64,000 bases of DNA from DATFVA01 sp963815785 (GTDB taxonomy: Bacteria > Bacteroidota > Ignavibacteria > Ignavibacteriales > Ignavibacteriaceae): positions 248,001-312,000 of the forward strand of contig CAWFHZ010000013.1 in NCBI GenBank assembly GCA_963815785.1, in the 5' to 3' direction. A program made the position numbers and the translations under genes. Positions 50,725 through 59,452 of the stretch are shown here, piece by piece. The notes beneath the pieces were generated by a model. That model saw only the letters and a program-made list of their open reading frames with translations, was not told where the DNA came from and ran no database searches. Each line of letters starts with the position of its first letter. Positions within the stretch are counted from its first letter, which is position 1.

Positions 50725-50754
50725 CAAATATATAGGATTTATTAAGAATGTCAA
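50725..50754 (-). promoter_or_regulatory. rRNA promoter P2
   Basis: Minus strand: TTGACA (50749-50754), 16-nt spacer, TATATTTG (50725-50732). It shares CTTGACATTC with P1, so the two form a tandem pair about 110 nt apart. Confidence 0.65.
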
Positions 50755-50782
50755 GTTTTACTCAGTACAAAAATCGTTAGCT

Positions 50783-52222
50783 TCATTTTGTAAGATTAAC
50801 AATAAGAAGTGCAATTGTTGCAAGACTTCCTATAATACCTAAAAACAAACTGGTTGTTTTTACATAATAGGTAAATGATCTTGAAATAGATCTTGGAACA
50901 TATATATAATCCCCTTCCTCCACAGTAATTCCATCTTTGTCAATAGGAATCCATTCCTTAGTAGCAGCTTTTATCAACATAATATCTCCACGCGCATATT
51001 CGCCCGTTCCGCCGGCTTCGTTCAGATAATATTTGTAATTCTCACCATCAACAAAATTCACTCTTCCAGGTTTTGCCACCTGACCGAACACATAAACTGT
51101 TTTTTCTCTTTTAGGAATAATTATTACATCGCCATCATTAACTACATAGTTTGATACGTTTGAACTCGTATCATTAATTTTAGTGAAATCTACCGGTCCG
51201 CTTTCTAATAACACTCTTAACTCGTTCTCCATTAAAAAATATGATGAATCCATTTCATCCACATTCGACATTCTGAACATCATAAAATTCTGGAAACGTA
51301 AAAGGAAATTTGTGAGCTTAGGGTCCAGCACTTCCGTATAATTATCAAACTTTACTCCATAATAATTTTCCAATAGCAGCGGAAGACTATTTCCAGTATA
51401 AAGCCTTGCCCTGGTTAATGAAGCATCATTTTTAAATCCACCGGATTTTTCAATAACCTGTTTAATTGTAGTGCTATTTTTGGTAACAGGAATTCTGCCG
51501 GGATTATTTACTTCTCCAATTACCATAACGCTAAATCCCTTTTTTTGTGATTCATCAGCAACTACAATTATTCCATCGCCTCTTTCTAATACCGGGTTGC
51601 TATTAATATCCGTCTTGATTAAATCCATTTTGTTGCCATCATAACTTAAACGATGAATTTCAACTCTATCTATTTTTTCATAAGCTTTATTGATTCCCTG
51701 TGCTAATTCCAGTGCATCCTGCAGATGATCTCCATCTACATAGAAAAATTTACCGGGGTGATTAACTGCACCCGAGACTGTAAAAGAATTATGTTCTAAA
51801 TCCGGCTGAGGGAAGATGATTACATCATCATTTTTAAGATAAGGATTGTTTGAAAAGTCTCCGTCCAGCCTGAATTTTTGTAAATCAAGTTTAAGCACTT
51901 CACCTGTTGATCTTTTAAGAGTTATATTCCTAAGTACATAATTATCAAGTTTTTCATTTATCTCTTTAAGCATTACAGGATCATTAGTTGCTTTTGATAA
52001 ATCCAACTTAGCCTGATCATACATCCTTGTAATAAAAGCATCAACGCGTTCTGTTATTAAAGCAGGAAATGTTCCGGTTACAATAAACTCTCCCCCGATA
52101 GTTACGCTTATAGTTCCCATTTGAAGCATGTCGTTACCATTTAGATTTAACTTTGAATCTAACTGTGCGTTGACATTTATATTTAAAATAAACAAAACTA
52201 GTACGCTTAAAATTTTTCTCAT
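50783..52222 (-). CDS. Polysaccharide export protein with SLBB domains
   Basis: A 479-residue exported protein with a signal peptide (ILSVLVLFILNINVNAQ). SLBB-type repeats are at about residues 145-180 (SFTVSGAVNHPGKFFYVDG), 230-260 (SVMVIGEVNNPGRIPVTKN) and 375-405 (TVYVFGQVAKPGRVNFVDGE). One C-terminal membrane helix (TTSLFLGIIGSLATIALLIV) lies before the end. It is Wza-related but lacks an obvious lipobox and has this C-terminal anchor. It is co-directional with rfbB and probably exports a surface polysaccharide. Confidence 0.88.
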   Translation of the reverse strand: MRKILSVLVLFILNINVNAQLDSKLNLNGNDMLQMGTISVTIGGEFIVTGTFPALITERVDAFITRMYDQAKLDLSKATNDPVMLKEINEKLDNYVLRNITLKRSTGEVLKLDLQKFRLDGDFSNNPYLKNDDVIIFPQPDLEHNSFTVSGAVNHPGKFFYVDGDHLQDALELAQGINKAYEKIDRVEIHRLSYDGNKMDLIKTDINSNPVLERGDGIIVVADESQKKGFSVMVIGEVNNPGRIPVTKNSTTIKQVIEKSGGFKNDASLTRARLYTGNSLPLLLENYYGVKFDNYTEVLDPKLTNFLLRFQNFMMFRMSNVDEMDSSYFLMENELRVLLESGPVDFTKINDTSSNVSNYVVNDGDVIIIPKREKTVYVFGQVAKPGRVNFVDGENYKYYLNEAGGTGEYARGDIMLIKAATKEWIPIDKDGITVEEGDYIYVPRSISRSFTYYVKTTSLFLGIIGSLATIALLIVNLTK

Positions 52223-52256
52223 GTAATTAATCTTCCGGTTTTCATCTTAAAAATTT

Positions 52257-53267
52257 TCAGAGTAGATACTGAAGTTTATAGTAGTCCTGATACTCTCCTG
52301 TAATTATCCTTTTCCACCATAAATCATTTTGAAGATACCAGTTAATTGTTTTTTTAATTGCTTCCTCAAAAGTAAAGGCAGGTTTCCACCCTAACTCACT
52401 CTGAATTTTAGTTGAATCAATAGCATATCTTTTATCATGTCCGGGTCGATCTTTAACGAATTCAATCAGAGATTCGGGTTTATTCAAATGATTTAAAATG
52501 AGTTTTATAATTTCCAGGTTCGGCATTTCATTGGAAGCACCAATATTATATACTTGCCCGGGTTTGCCTTTTTGAAAAACCAAATCAATTGCCCTGTTAT
52601 GATCATCTACAAATATCCAATCACGAACATTCATACCATCCCCGTAAACAGGAAGTTTTTTATCACCTAAAGAGTTTAAAATCATTAGTGGTATCAGTTT
52701 CTCAGGAAATTGATAAGGACCATAATTATTTGAACATCTTGTAATAACAACCGGCATTCCATAAGTGTGAAAGAAAGCTAAAGCCATCATGTCTGCAGCA
52801 GCTTTACTTGAAGAATAAGGACTGTTTGGAGAAATAGGTGTACTTTCAGTAAACAATCCATCTTCGCCAAGACTACCGTAAACCTCGTCTGTAGAAACCT
52901 GAATAAATTTTTCTACTTCAAATTTGCGGGCAGTCTCAAGTAAAACATTGGTCCCTATTACATTTGTTCTGTAAAAAATTTCAGATCCAAGAATACTTCT
53001 ATCAACGTGGGATTCAGCGGCAAAATTAATTACATAATTTATTTCGTTTTTTTGAAAAAGAAATCTCACTAATTCGGCGTTTGTAATATCACCTTTTACG
53101 AAAACAAAATTAGGATTATCTTCACACTGAACGAGGTTCTCCAGATTTCCGGCGTAGGTAAGTTTATCAATATTAATTATTCGATAATCGGTATGCTCTT
53201 TAAGCATCAAGTTAATAAAATTACTGCCAATAAATCCGGCACCGCCGGTTATTAAAATATTTTTCAT
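52257..53267 (-). CDS. rfbB: dTDP-glucose 4,6-dehydratase
   Basis: This enzyme makes dTDP-4-keto-6-deoxyglucose, the precursor of rhamnose and other deoxysugars. Nucleotide motif GGAGFIGSNF; active-site region VSTDEVYGSLG and SPYSSSKAAAD (YxxxK); NNYGPYQFPEKLIPLM. 336 residues, normal. It starts next to the stop of the glycine-rich gene and lies 34 nt upstream of the SLBB gene; the frameshifted RmlD-like gene sits on the other strand 0.9 kb away. Confidence 0.95.
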   Translation of the reverse strand: MKNILITGGAGFIGSNFINLMLKEHTDYRIINIDKLTYAGNLENLVQCEDNPNFVFVKGDITNAELVRFLFQKNEINYVINFAAESHVDRSILGSEIFYRTNVIGTNVLLETARKFEVEKFIQVSTDEVYGSLGEDGLFTESTPISPNSPYSSSKAAADMMALAFFHTYGMPVVITRCSNNYGPYQFPEKLIPLMILNSLGDKKLPVYGDGMNVRDWIFVDDHNRAIDLVFQKGKPGQVYNIGASNEMPNLEIIKLILNHLNKPESLIEFVKDRPGHDKRYAIDSTKIQSELGWKPAFTFEEAIKKTINWYLQNDLWWKRIITGEYQDYYKLQYLL

Positions 53268-54002
53268 TTAAAAAGCAAAAAATCCTAAAAATATTCCTGT
53301 TTGAATAAAGAAACTATTACCATTAAAATCAGAAGGAACATTACTAAGTTCCTGATCATTTTCTATTGTCCATTTTTCACCTAAAGACAACTGATACCCT
53401 GCTCCAACTCTAACCGAAACAAACCTGTAAATTGGAATATCAAAATTAAGCATGGGTGAAATTAACCAGTAACTTCCTGTAACTGTTCTGCTGATGTTAT
53501 CTGTTTGAGATGAATTTCCAAATTCTCCGGTTAAATTATTCCAGGAAAAACTTCCTTTGTTTTTATAAATCTGTGCACTTATGCTTCCGCCACCGATCAT
53601 TGTTCCCACTGAAATTCCAAAAGTTCTAACAAATGGTAAAGTATATTCAATACTTAATCCGCCGCCGCCAATTGAATATCTTACTTCCCTGGTAAACCCA
53701 TCTGAAGATGATTGAATCAATTCGGAGGTTGAACCGCCGTAGCCGCCTCCGCCGATGCGTAAAAATTTAACAAGACCTATATAAAAAAAACCTGATCCTC
53801 CTGTTGTAAAAATCGCTTTATTTGTCAGCCTGGGAAAATCTGCGGGTAAAACATCGTTTAATGGTTTAACGTTAGGGAAAGTAAATCCGGGAGTAAACCC
53901 GCCGCCGCCGCCGAATGGAGCATCGAAATATCTGGATTCCTGTGCGAAATTTCCAGCTGCTGCAAATAAAAATACAATTAATACAAAGATTATTTTTTTC
54001 AT
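53268..54002 (-). CDS. Glycine-rich exported protein, probable outer-membrane barrel
   Basis: A 244-residue protein with signal peptide (IIFVLIVFLFAAAGNFAQ). Many glycine-rich segments (FGGGGGFTPGF, IGGGGYGGS, SIGGGGLSIEYTLPFV), then barrel-like strands (FVSVRVGAGYQLSLGEKW) ending in aromatic FFAF. A CCG repeat (53899-53913) encodes part of one glycine run. I recognise no family. It is directly coupled to rfbB, so possibly part of the polysaccharide group. Confidence 0.7.
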   Translation of the reverse strand: MKKIIFVLIVFLFAAAGNFAQESRYFDAPFGGGGGFTPGFTFPNVKPLNDVLPADFPRLTNKAIFTTGGSGFFYIGLVKFLRIGGGGYGGSTSELIQSSSDGFTREVRYSIGGGGLSIEYTLPFVRTFGISVGTMIGGGSISAQIYKNKGSFSWNNLTGEFGNSSQTDNISRTVTGSYWLISPMLNFDIPIYRFVSVRVGAGYQLSLGEKWTIENDQELSNVPSDFNGNSFFIQTGIFLGFFAF

Positions 54003-54123
54003 AAAAGCAAAGTTATTAATTTATAAATTTATTAGAAAGTAGAGTTAAAAACAAAGAAAACAATTATAAAACATAAGTAAAGAAGAGTCATATTTTTAGT
54101 CACTAATTCAGGTATTTAGGACA

Positions 54124-54651
54124 ATGAGAATATTAATAACAGGTGGAAGCGGGTTGCTCGGACAATATTTGAATATTGGATTGTCAAAAAATCATTCGAT
54201 TCTGACTCTTTATAATAAAGACATTAGAAATTGTGTAAACTTCAACTCAGCTAAAATAGATATAACCGATCGAAATATTCTTGAGGAACTTTTTAATTCG
54301 TTTAATCCACAGGTAGTTATTCACACTGCAGCAATTTCAAATCCTCAATTAGCAGCGAGTATTGATTCAAAAATAGTTTACAAAACAAATGTTAAAGCAA
54401 CTCAATATATCGCTGAACTGTGTTCCCAAAGTAAAGTGAAATTAATTTATACATCCACTGATCTTGTTTATGCAGGATACAGAGGATCAATGTTAAAAGA
54501 AGATTCTAAATTAAATCCTGTTTCTTTATACGCAGAAACAAAGTTAATGGGTGAAATGAAAATAAAAGAAACCTTTAACAACTATTTGATACTTGAGAAT
54601 AGCTCTAATGTTTGGCTTTGGATTGAACAACAGCTACAATCATTTTCATAA
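54124..54651 (+). CDS. dTDP-4-dehydrorhamnose reductase-like protein, 5' part (frameshifted)
   Basis: A 175-residue frame. It begins with the nucleotide-binding motif ILITGGSGLLGQYLNIG and keeps VIHTAAISNPQ, IYTSTDLVYAG and the catalytic SLYAETKLMGE (YxxxK). After residues NNYLIL the frame drifts into an unrelated tail (ENSSNVWLWIEQQLQSFS). The rest of the enzyme continues in the +1 frame at 54593-55006. The two parts make a full RmlD-like short-chain dehydrogenase of about 290 residues. Confidence 0.75.
   Translation: MRILITGGSGLLGQYLNIGLSKNHSILTLYNKDIRNCVNFNSAKIDITDRNILEELFNSFNPQVVIHTAAISNPQLAASIDSKIVYKTNVKATQYIAELCSQSKVKLIYTSTDLVYAGYRGSMLKEDSKLNPVSLYAETKLMGEMKIKETFNNYLILENSSNVWLWIEQQLQSFS
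54592..54595 (+). other. Frameshift point in the RmlD-like gene
   Basis: Frame 0 reads ata ctt gag aat; the continuing frame is ttg aga ata gct, so one base too many lies in CTTGAGA. Joined, the protein reads NNYLILRIALMFGFGL, a natural RmlD strand. The context is neither a slippery heptamer nor a CTT-TGA type +1 site, so an indel or assembly error is most likely. Confidence 0.7.
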
Positions 54652-55006
54652 AATGTATATGAATTTAAAAAATCTTATCCCTGTAAAACTTTTTACTGAT
54701 CAATTCAGAACTCCTGTGGAGTTAAGTAATGCCGCTGAAATAATTCACCAGCTAATTCAAAATGAAATTAATGGAGAAACAATAAACATGGGTGGAAATG
54801 AAAGGATATCCCGTTTTCAGCTTGGCGAAATACTTTGTGATACTGCGGGGTTTGATAGGAATCTTTTATCAAAAATATCTATGGATGATTTACCTGGTTT
54901 TCCAAAAGTTGAAGATGTTTCAATGGATACAGGTAAGCTTAAGTCCTATGGAGTTGAAATCAAGTCAGTTAAGGATTCTATAAGAAACTTAATTAAGGAA
55001 AATTAA
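54593..55006 (+). CDS. dTDP-4-dehydrorhamnose reductase-like protein, 3' part
   Basis: 137 residues from a TTG; no real start is expected because this is the continuation of 54124-54651. It holds the substrate-binding half (PVKLFTDQFRTPVELSNAAE, NMGGNERISRFQLGEILCD, ending KDSIRNLIKEN). On its own it lacks the nucleotide-binding and catalytic residues. Convergent with the DUF1460 gene, 6 nt away. Confidence 0.7.
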   Translation: MRIALMFGFGLNNSYNHFHKMYMNLKNLIPVKLFTDQFRTPVELSNAAEIIHQLIQNEINGETINMGGNERISRFQLGEILCDTAGFDRNLLSKISMDDLPGFPKVEDVSMDTGKLKSYGVEIKSVKDSIRNLIKEN

Positions 55007-55012
55007 AGAGGA

Positions 55013-55891
55013 TTAATTTCCCATTATATTTTCCTGGTTAGGATCAATTGCTCTGATAACAATTATACCAGTATCTTTTTTTATTTTATTTATATAAGAT
55101 GAAAGTGGATCTTCAGTAATTTGCACTTTTTTACCTACATTTGGAGCATGCAGAAGATGGATTCTATTATCTTCCATTCTAACAGCAATTCCGACGTGAT
55201 CTACATCTAATCCAGGAATATTAGTAGTGAAAGCAATTATATCCCCATTCTCGATCTGATTTTCTATAAATCCAACTCTTTCTTTCGGGACATAGAAATA
55301 ATTTCTTCTGCTAATTTCTGCTTCCTGTTTTCTAATCTCATTAACAAACTCAGGATGTTCCTTAAGCTGTTCGTAACTCCCGGTATGAGTAGTCATAAAG
55401 TTAAGGTGGAACTGAATAGGTTTACCTCCGACTAATTCTGTAACGTCATCTACAATTCCTTTATGTTCATTATCATAAATCCAATCGGTAAAATAATTAA
55501 GCCGACTCGGATATTTATCTATCTCGCCATTCCTGTACCTTATTTTTTGAAGTTCATTTTCAAAATCTTTGAATGAAGATTTTCCGGATTTTATTAGCCG
55601 GGCAAATGTTAAAGTATTTTCTACAAAAGTTGTACAATCAAGACCTGATAAGTTTATGACAAGTTGCTCATCCCCTTTTCTTTCAATTCCGTAAGGTAGA
55701 TAATCCGTTCCAAGGAATGTTTTGCCTATATCTGCCACAACATCTCCCATAGATTCATTTGCAAGATCTGCAGAATTTGCATAAGTGAATTTCTCCTTAC
55801 AAATAGCAACATCACTATCCGAGTAAATCTGCGAGAAAATGCTGACAGTAAAAAGTAAAAAGAGAGAAAAAATCTTCGGTAAATTATTCAT
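55013..55891 (-). CDS. DUF1460 domain-containing protein
   Basis: A 292-residue exported protein (signal FSLFLLFTVSIFSQ) of the DUF1460 family, NlpC/P60-like N-acetylmuramoyl amidase relatives in Bacteroidota. Visible core: YLPYGIERKGDEQLVINLSG, LDCTTFVENTL with the likely catalytic Cys, RYRNGEIDKYPSRLNYFTDW, VDHVGIAVRM with a His, and LHAPNVGK. Overlaps dnaB by 4 nt (ATGA). Confidence 0.87.
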   Translation of the reverse strand: MNNLPKIFSLFLLFTVSIFSQIYSDSDVAICKEKFTYANSADLANESMGDVVADIGKTFLGTDYLPYGIERKGDEQLVINLSGLDCTTFVENTLTFARLIKSGKSSFKDFENELQKIRYRNGEIDKYPSRLNYFTDWIYDNEHKGIVDDVTELVGGKPIQFHLNFMTTHTGSYEQLKEHPEFVNEIRKQEAEISRRNYFYVPKERVGFIENQIENGDIIAFTTNIPGLDVDHVGIAVRMEDNRIHLLHAPNVGKKVQITEDPLSSYINKIKKDTGIIVIRAIDPNQENIMGN

Positions 55892-57318
55892 ATTATATCT
55901 TCATTCGTTGGTATGATAGAATATTCCTCTATCTGTCTTGCGTGAGCAAGATTCTCAAACCTGGCATATTCTTTTATAAAGGCAAGTCTTATATCTCCGG
56001 TCGGACCATTTCTTTGTTTTCCGATTATCACTTCTGCAACTCCATCTGTTGAACTGGCGTCATCAGCAAAATTCTTAATCCCATAATATTCCGGACGATT
56101 TAAGAATAGGACAACATCCGCATCCTGTTCAATTGAACCAGATTCTCTCAAATCTGATAGCTGTGGTCGTTTGTCATTTCTTGTCTCAACAGCACGGTTT
56201 AATTGAGCTAATGCAATTACAGGTATGTTAAGTTCCTTTGCAAGCGATTTAAGCGAACGGGATATGTGTGAGATTTCTCTTTCACGACTCTCAGAATTTG
56301 AGGGCCCCTGCATAAGCTGAAGATAGTCAATTATTATCATCCCGACATTTTTCTCAGATTTCAGTCTTCTTGCTTTGGCTCTTATCTCAAGAACCGTTTG
56401 AGCCGGTGTATCATCAATATAAAGGGGACTTTCGATAAGCCTGTGAGCATTCTTGCTCAATTTAACTCCTTCTTCCGAAGGCAATTTTCCTGTTCTCACA
56501 AGGTGGGCATTTAGCCGTCCTTCAGCGCAAAGCATACGAATAATCAGCTGCATTGTAGCCATTTCAAGACTAAATATTCCAACGGGAATTTTGTGATCAA
56601 CTGCAGCATTGCGTGCAAGTGTAAGTGCAAGAGCAGTTTTTCCCATAGAAGGACGAGCCGCAATTATTATCAAATCCGATTTTTGAAATCCTCCAAGCAT
56701 GTCATCCAGCTGATAAAATCCTGTTGGAACAGAGAACTTCTGTTTTGTATTTGAATGGATAGCCTCAATATATTCCAGGGCATCTCGCACAGCACGATCC
56801 ATTCCCACAAAAGATTTTTTAAGATGAGTTTCAGTAATCTCAAATATTTTTCTTTCAGCCTGATCGAGAATATCAAAAGCATCTTCTGTGCCCTGGTAAG
56901 CTGCCTTTGCAATTTCGTGTGCACTTGTAATTAAACCACGAAGTATTTCTTTTTCCAGAATAATTTTTGCATGATATTCAATATTAGCAGCTGATGAGAT
57001 ATTCTGTGATAACTTACTTAAATAAACCGCCCCTCCAACATCTTCAGCCTGTTCTCTTTTCTTCAGTTCTTCATATAGAGTAACAGTGTCTATTGGTTCA
57101 CCGGATTCGAACAGTGATACCATAGCTTCAAAAATCAGTCTGTGTTCTTTCAGATAAAAACTCGCCGGAGTGAGAAGCTCAATAGCTTTAGGAACAGCTT
57201 CCCTTTCAATCATCATAGCACCAAGCACAGATGCTTCAATATCAGTCGCTGCTGGAGGTTTCACATCGGCAGGGATAAGCTTTGTTATGTTTTCGTTATT
57301 GTTTCTTGTTTTTGCCAT
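55888..57318 (-). CDS. dnaB: Replicative DNA helicase
   Basis: DnaB unwinds the replication fork. The N-terminal primase-interacting domain (ATDIEASVLGAMMIE) is at residues 22-36. The RecA-like ATPase has Walker A ARPSMGKTALALTLARNAA and the DnaB-specific MIIIDYLQLMQGP and RESGSIEQDADVVLFLNRP. 476 residues, normal. No intein is present. A perfect DnaA box TTATCCACA is 22 nt upstream. Confidence 0.97.
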   Translation of the reverse strand: MAKTRNNNENITKLIPADVKPPAATDIEASVLGAMMIEREAVPKAIELLTPASFYLKEHRLIFEAMVSLFESGEPIDTVTLYEELKKREQAEDVGGAVYLSKLSQNISSAANIEYHAKIILEKEILRGLITSAHEIAKAAYQGTEDAFDILDQAERKIFEITETHLKKSFVGMDRAVRDALEYIEAIHSNTKQKFSVPTGFYQLDDMLGGFQKSDLIIIAARPSMGKTALALTLARNAAVDHKIPVGIFSLEMATMQLIIRMLCAEGRLNAHLVRTGKLPSEEGVKLSKNAHRLIESPLYIDDTPAQTVLEIRAKARRLKSEKNVGMIIIDYLQLMQGPSNSESREREISHISRSLKSLAKELNIPVIALAQLNRAVETRNDKRPQLSDLRESGSIEQDADVVLFLNRPEYYGIKNFADDASSTDGVAEVIIGKQRNGPTGDIRLAFIKEYARFENLAHARQIEEYSIIPTNEDII

Positions 57319-57339
57319 TTGAAAATCTTATAAACTGAA

Positions 57340-57348
57340 TTATCCACA
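57340..57348 (+). promoter_or_regulatory. DnaA box upstream of dnaB
   Basis: TTATCCACA, a perfect match to the consensus DnaA site, lies 22 nt upstream of the dnaB start in the plus orientation. One site only, in AT-rich DNA, so not an origin. It may make dnaB expression DnaA-responsive; this is inference. Confidence 0.4.
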
Positions 57349-57443
57349 ACTTATTAACATAGTTTTTACATATTTAAACTTATTAAAAAATAAATAGAGG
57401 GTAATGCAGTTGCAAGTTAAATCAACTTGGGTTGAAGAATTTA

Positions 57444-58169
57444 TTATATCATTTCATCATATAATTTTCTGAACTTCTGTACATCTTCCCAGCATCCTCT
57501 TTTCCAGTTAGGATTCCTTAACAATGCTGCGGGATGGTAAGTAACCATTGTTTTTATTCCATGGTAATCGAATACCTGACCGCGCATTTTTGTTAGTGAA
57601 TCTCTTTTCTTTAATAATCCCTGGGCAGCCGTTAGTCCAAGCGCAAGAATTAATTTTGGTTTAATAAATTCTATTTGCTTGTTCAGGTAAGGGAAACATG
57701 CATCCATTTCTTCTGCTGTAGGTGTGCGGTTGCCCGGCGGACGACTCTTCACAATATTTGCTATATAAACTTCTTCCCGTTGAAAATTAATTGCTTTCAA
57801 TATTTCATTTAATAATTTCCCGGCTCTTCCGACAAATGGTTCTCCCTGCTTATCCTCTTCTGCTCCCGGACCTTCTCCTACAATTAATACATTAGCATTT
57901 GGATCTCCAACACCAAATACAAACTTATTTCTCGATTTATGGAGTGGACACTTTTTACAATCCTTTATAAGTTCATTCAATTCTTCCAGTGTCTTTGAAT
58001 TTTCCCAATCTTCTTTGGGTTTATCAAACAATGGGATTTCTTTTCCAGATTCTTTTACCATATTTTTTACCAGATTCGTTTTGCGTTCATAGATTTTATT
58101 TTCAAAAAGTTCGTCGCCAAAAATTTCTTTTTGATCTATTAACGCCTGAATTAATTTATCTTGTATCAT
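57444..58169 (-). CDS. Family 4 uracil-DNA glycosylase
   Basis: A 241-residue Fe-S uracil-DNA glycosylase. An N-terminal tail of about 60 residues precedes the core. Fe-S cysteines: CKKC, the C in DACFPYL, and the C in KRGCWED. Catalytic motif VGEGPGAEEDKQGEPFVGRA and the TYHPAALLRNPNWK motif. Cuts uracil from DNA; also resembles the phage SPO1 polymerase-related domain. Confidence 0.92.
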   Translation of the reverse strand: MIQDKLIQALIDQKEIFGDELFENKIYERKTNLVKNMVKESGKEIPLFDKPKEDWENSKTLEELNELIKDCKKCPLHKSRNKFVFGVGDPNANVLIVGEGPGAEEDKQGEPFVGRAGKLLNEILKAINFQREEVYIANIVKSRPPGNRTPTAEEMDACFPYLNKQIEFIKPKLILALGLTAAQGLLKKRDSLTKMRGQVFDYHGIKTMVTYHPAALLRNPNWKRGCWEDVQKFRKLYDEMI

Positions 58170-58216
58170 GAGGATAGTAATTTAAAAATATTATTCCGGT
58201 TAAAGAAGGAAGTCGA

Positions 58217-59434
58217 TCAGCTTTTAATTTTAATTATTTCCGAGAGAATTTTATTTGCAGCCTGAAACTTAGACATTAATTGAAACTTAACAGATTTTCC
58301 GCTTTTATGCAGAATTGTTATTTTATTTGTATCAAACTCAAATCCGCTCTTCTTATCCTTTAAAGAATTTAATACTATCAAATCAAGATTTTTGTTCTTC
58401 ATTTTCTTCTTTGCATTTGCTAATTCATTATCTGTCTCAAGTGCAAATCCAACCACAATTTGATTTTCCTTCTTTACCGATCCGAGTATATCTTTTGTTT
58501 CAACTAGGTTAATTGAAGAAAGATTTTCTTCTTCCTTTTTTATTTTTTTCGAAGAAATCTTTTGGGGTTTATAATCTGCTACAGCCGCCGACATTATTAA
58601 AATATCATTTAAAGAAAAATATTTACGAACCTGTTGATTCATTTCCTCCGCTGATCTGATTTTTAGAAGTTTTATTTCCGGATAGGCAACCTCGGATGAT
58701 GGTCCTGATATTAAGGTTACATCAGCACCACGAAGATAGGCTGTTTTTGCAATTGCGTATCCCATTTTCCCTGAGGAACGATTTCCAATATATCTTACAG
58801 GATCAATATCCTCATAAGTAGGACCAGCTGTGATCAATATTTTTTTTCCGGTCATATCCTTTTTATAGCCGGATAAAATCAATTCGGCAGCATCAATAAT
58901 TTTATTATTGCCTGCAAGTCTTCCCTTTCCGCTTAATCCGCTTGCAAGTTCACCTTCTTCAGCATCAACAATAAAATAACCAAGACTGGTTAGTTTATTA
59001 ATATTTTCCTGGGTTAACGGGTTCATATACATATCAACATCTGCAGCAGGGGCAATGAGAAGAGGAGAACGCAGTGCAGTTACAACTGTTGTTAATGCAT
59101 TATCAGCAAATCCATGAGCTATTTTAGCCATAGAATTAATTGTTGCCGGAGCTATTATCATTAAATCAGCCCAGGTACCATATTCTATATGCCACGTATT
59201 AACTTCACAACCATTCGATTGGGAAACCGGAAATGTGTTTACGATAACTTTATTTTTTGTAAGTGAGGAGAATGTAAGTGGCGAGATAAACTCAATAGCG
59301 GAAGGAGTCATAACAACTCTTACTTCCGCACCTCTCTGAACCAGTTCTCGTGCAAGGTAACAGGATTTGTAGACCGCAATCCCACCTGTTACCCCTAAAA
59401 TTATTTTTTTTCCGGAAAGAACGTCATCAGACAT
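58217..59434 (-). CDS. coaBC: Bifunctional phosphopantothenoylcysteine decarboxylase/synthase
   Basis: Coenzyme A synthesis enzyme of 405 residues. CoaC half: flavoprotein with VTGGIAVYK and catalytic WHIEYGTW (H82). CoaB half: GPTYEDIDPVRYIGNRSSGK, LISGPSSEV and MSAAVADYKP. The two other known CoaC active-site residues differ: the PxMN motif reads PAADVDMY (Asp 132) and the ACG loop reads LASGLSGKGR (Ser 165 for Cys). From memory this Asp/Ser form is frequent in Bacteroidota, so the enzyme is probably active. Confidence 0.93.
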   Translation of the reverse strand: MSDDVLSGKKIILGVTGGIAVYKSCYLARELVQRGAEVRVVMTPSAIEFISPLTFSSLTKNKVIVNTFPVSQSNGCEVNTWHIEYGTWADLMIIAPATINSMAKIAHGFADNALTTVVTALRSPLLIAPAADVDMYMNPLTQENINKLTSLGYFIVDAEEGELASGLSGKGRLAGNNKIIDAAELILSGYKKDMTGKKILITAGPTYEDIDPVRYIGNRSSGKMGYAIAKTAYLRGADVTLISGPSSEVAYPEIKLLKIRSAEEMNQQVRKYFSLNDILIMSAAVADYKPQKISSKKIKKEEENLSSINLVETKDILGSVKKENQIVVGFALETDNELANAKKKMKNKNLDLIVLNSLKDKKSGFEFDTNKITILHKSGKSVKFQLMSKFQAANKILSEIIKIKS

Positions 59435-59452
59435 TTTATAACTTTTTGTTAA

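Larger units (their letters stand above)
50474..50782 (-). promoter_or_regulatory. rRNA leader and upstream region
   Basis: The 309 nt between 16S and the SLBB gene hold no coding frame. They contain two TTGACA promoters, a terminator-like hairpin and a boxA-like site, each described separately. The SLBB stop lies only about 29 nt from the upstream promoter's -35. Confidence 0.75.

Noticed and set aside
53899..53913. Five CCG units, considered as a phase-variable repeat
   Set aside because: The unit is three bases inside a coding glycine run, so changes would not shift the frame; five units are too few to be unstable.
57413..57429. CAAGTT-AAATC-AACTTG hairpin between the uracil-DNA glycosylase and dnaB, as a terminator
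   Set aside because: No T run on either side; weak AT-rich stem.
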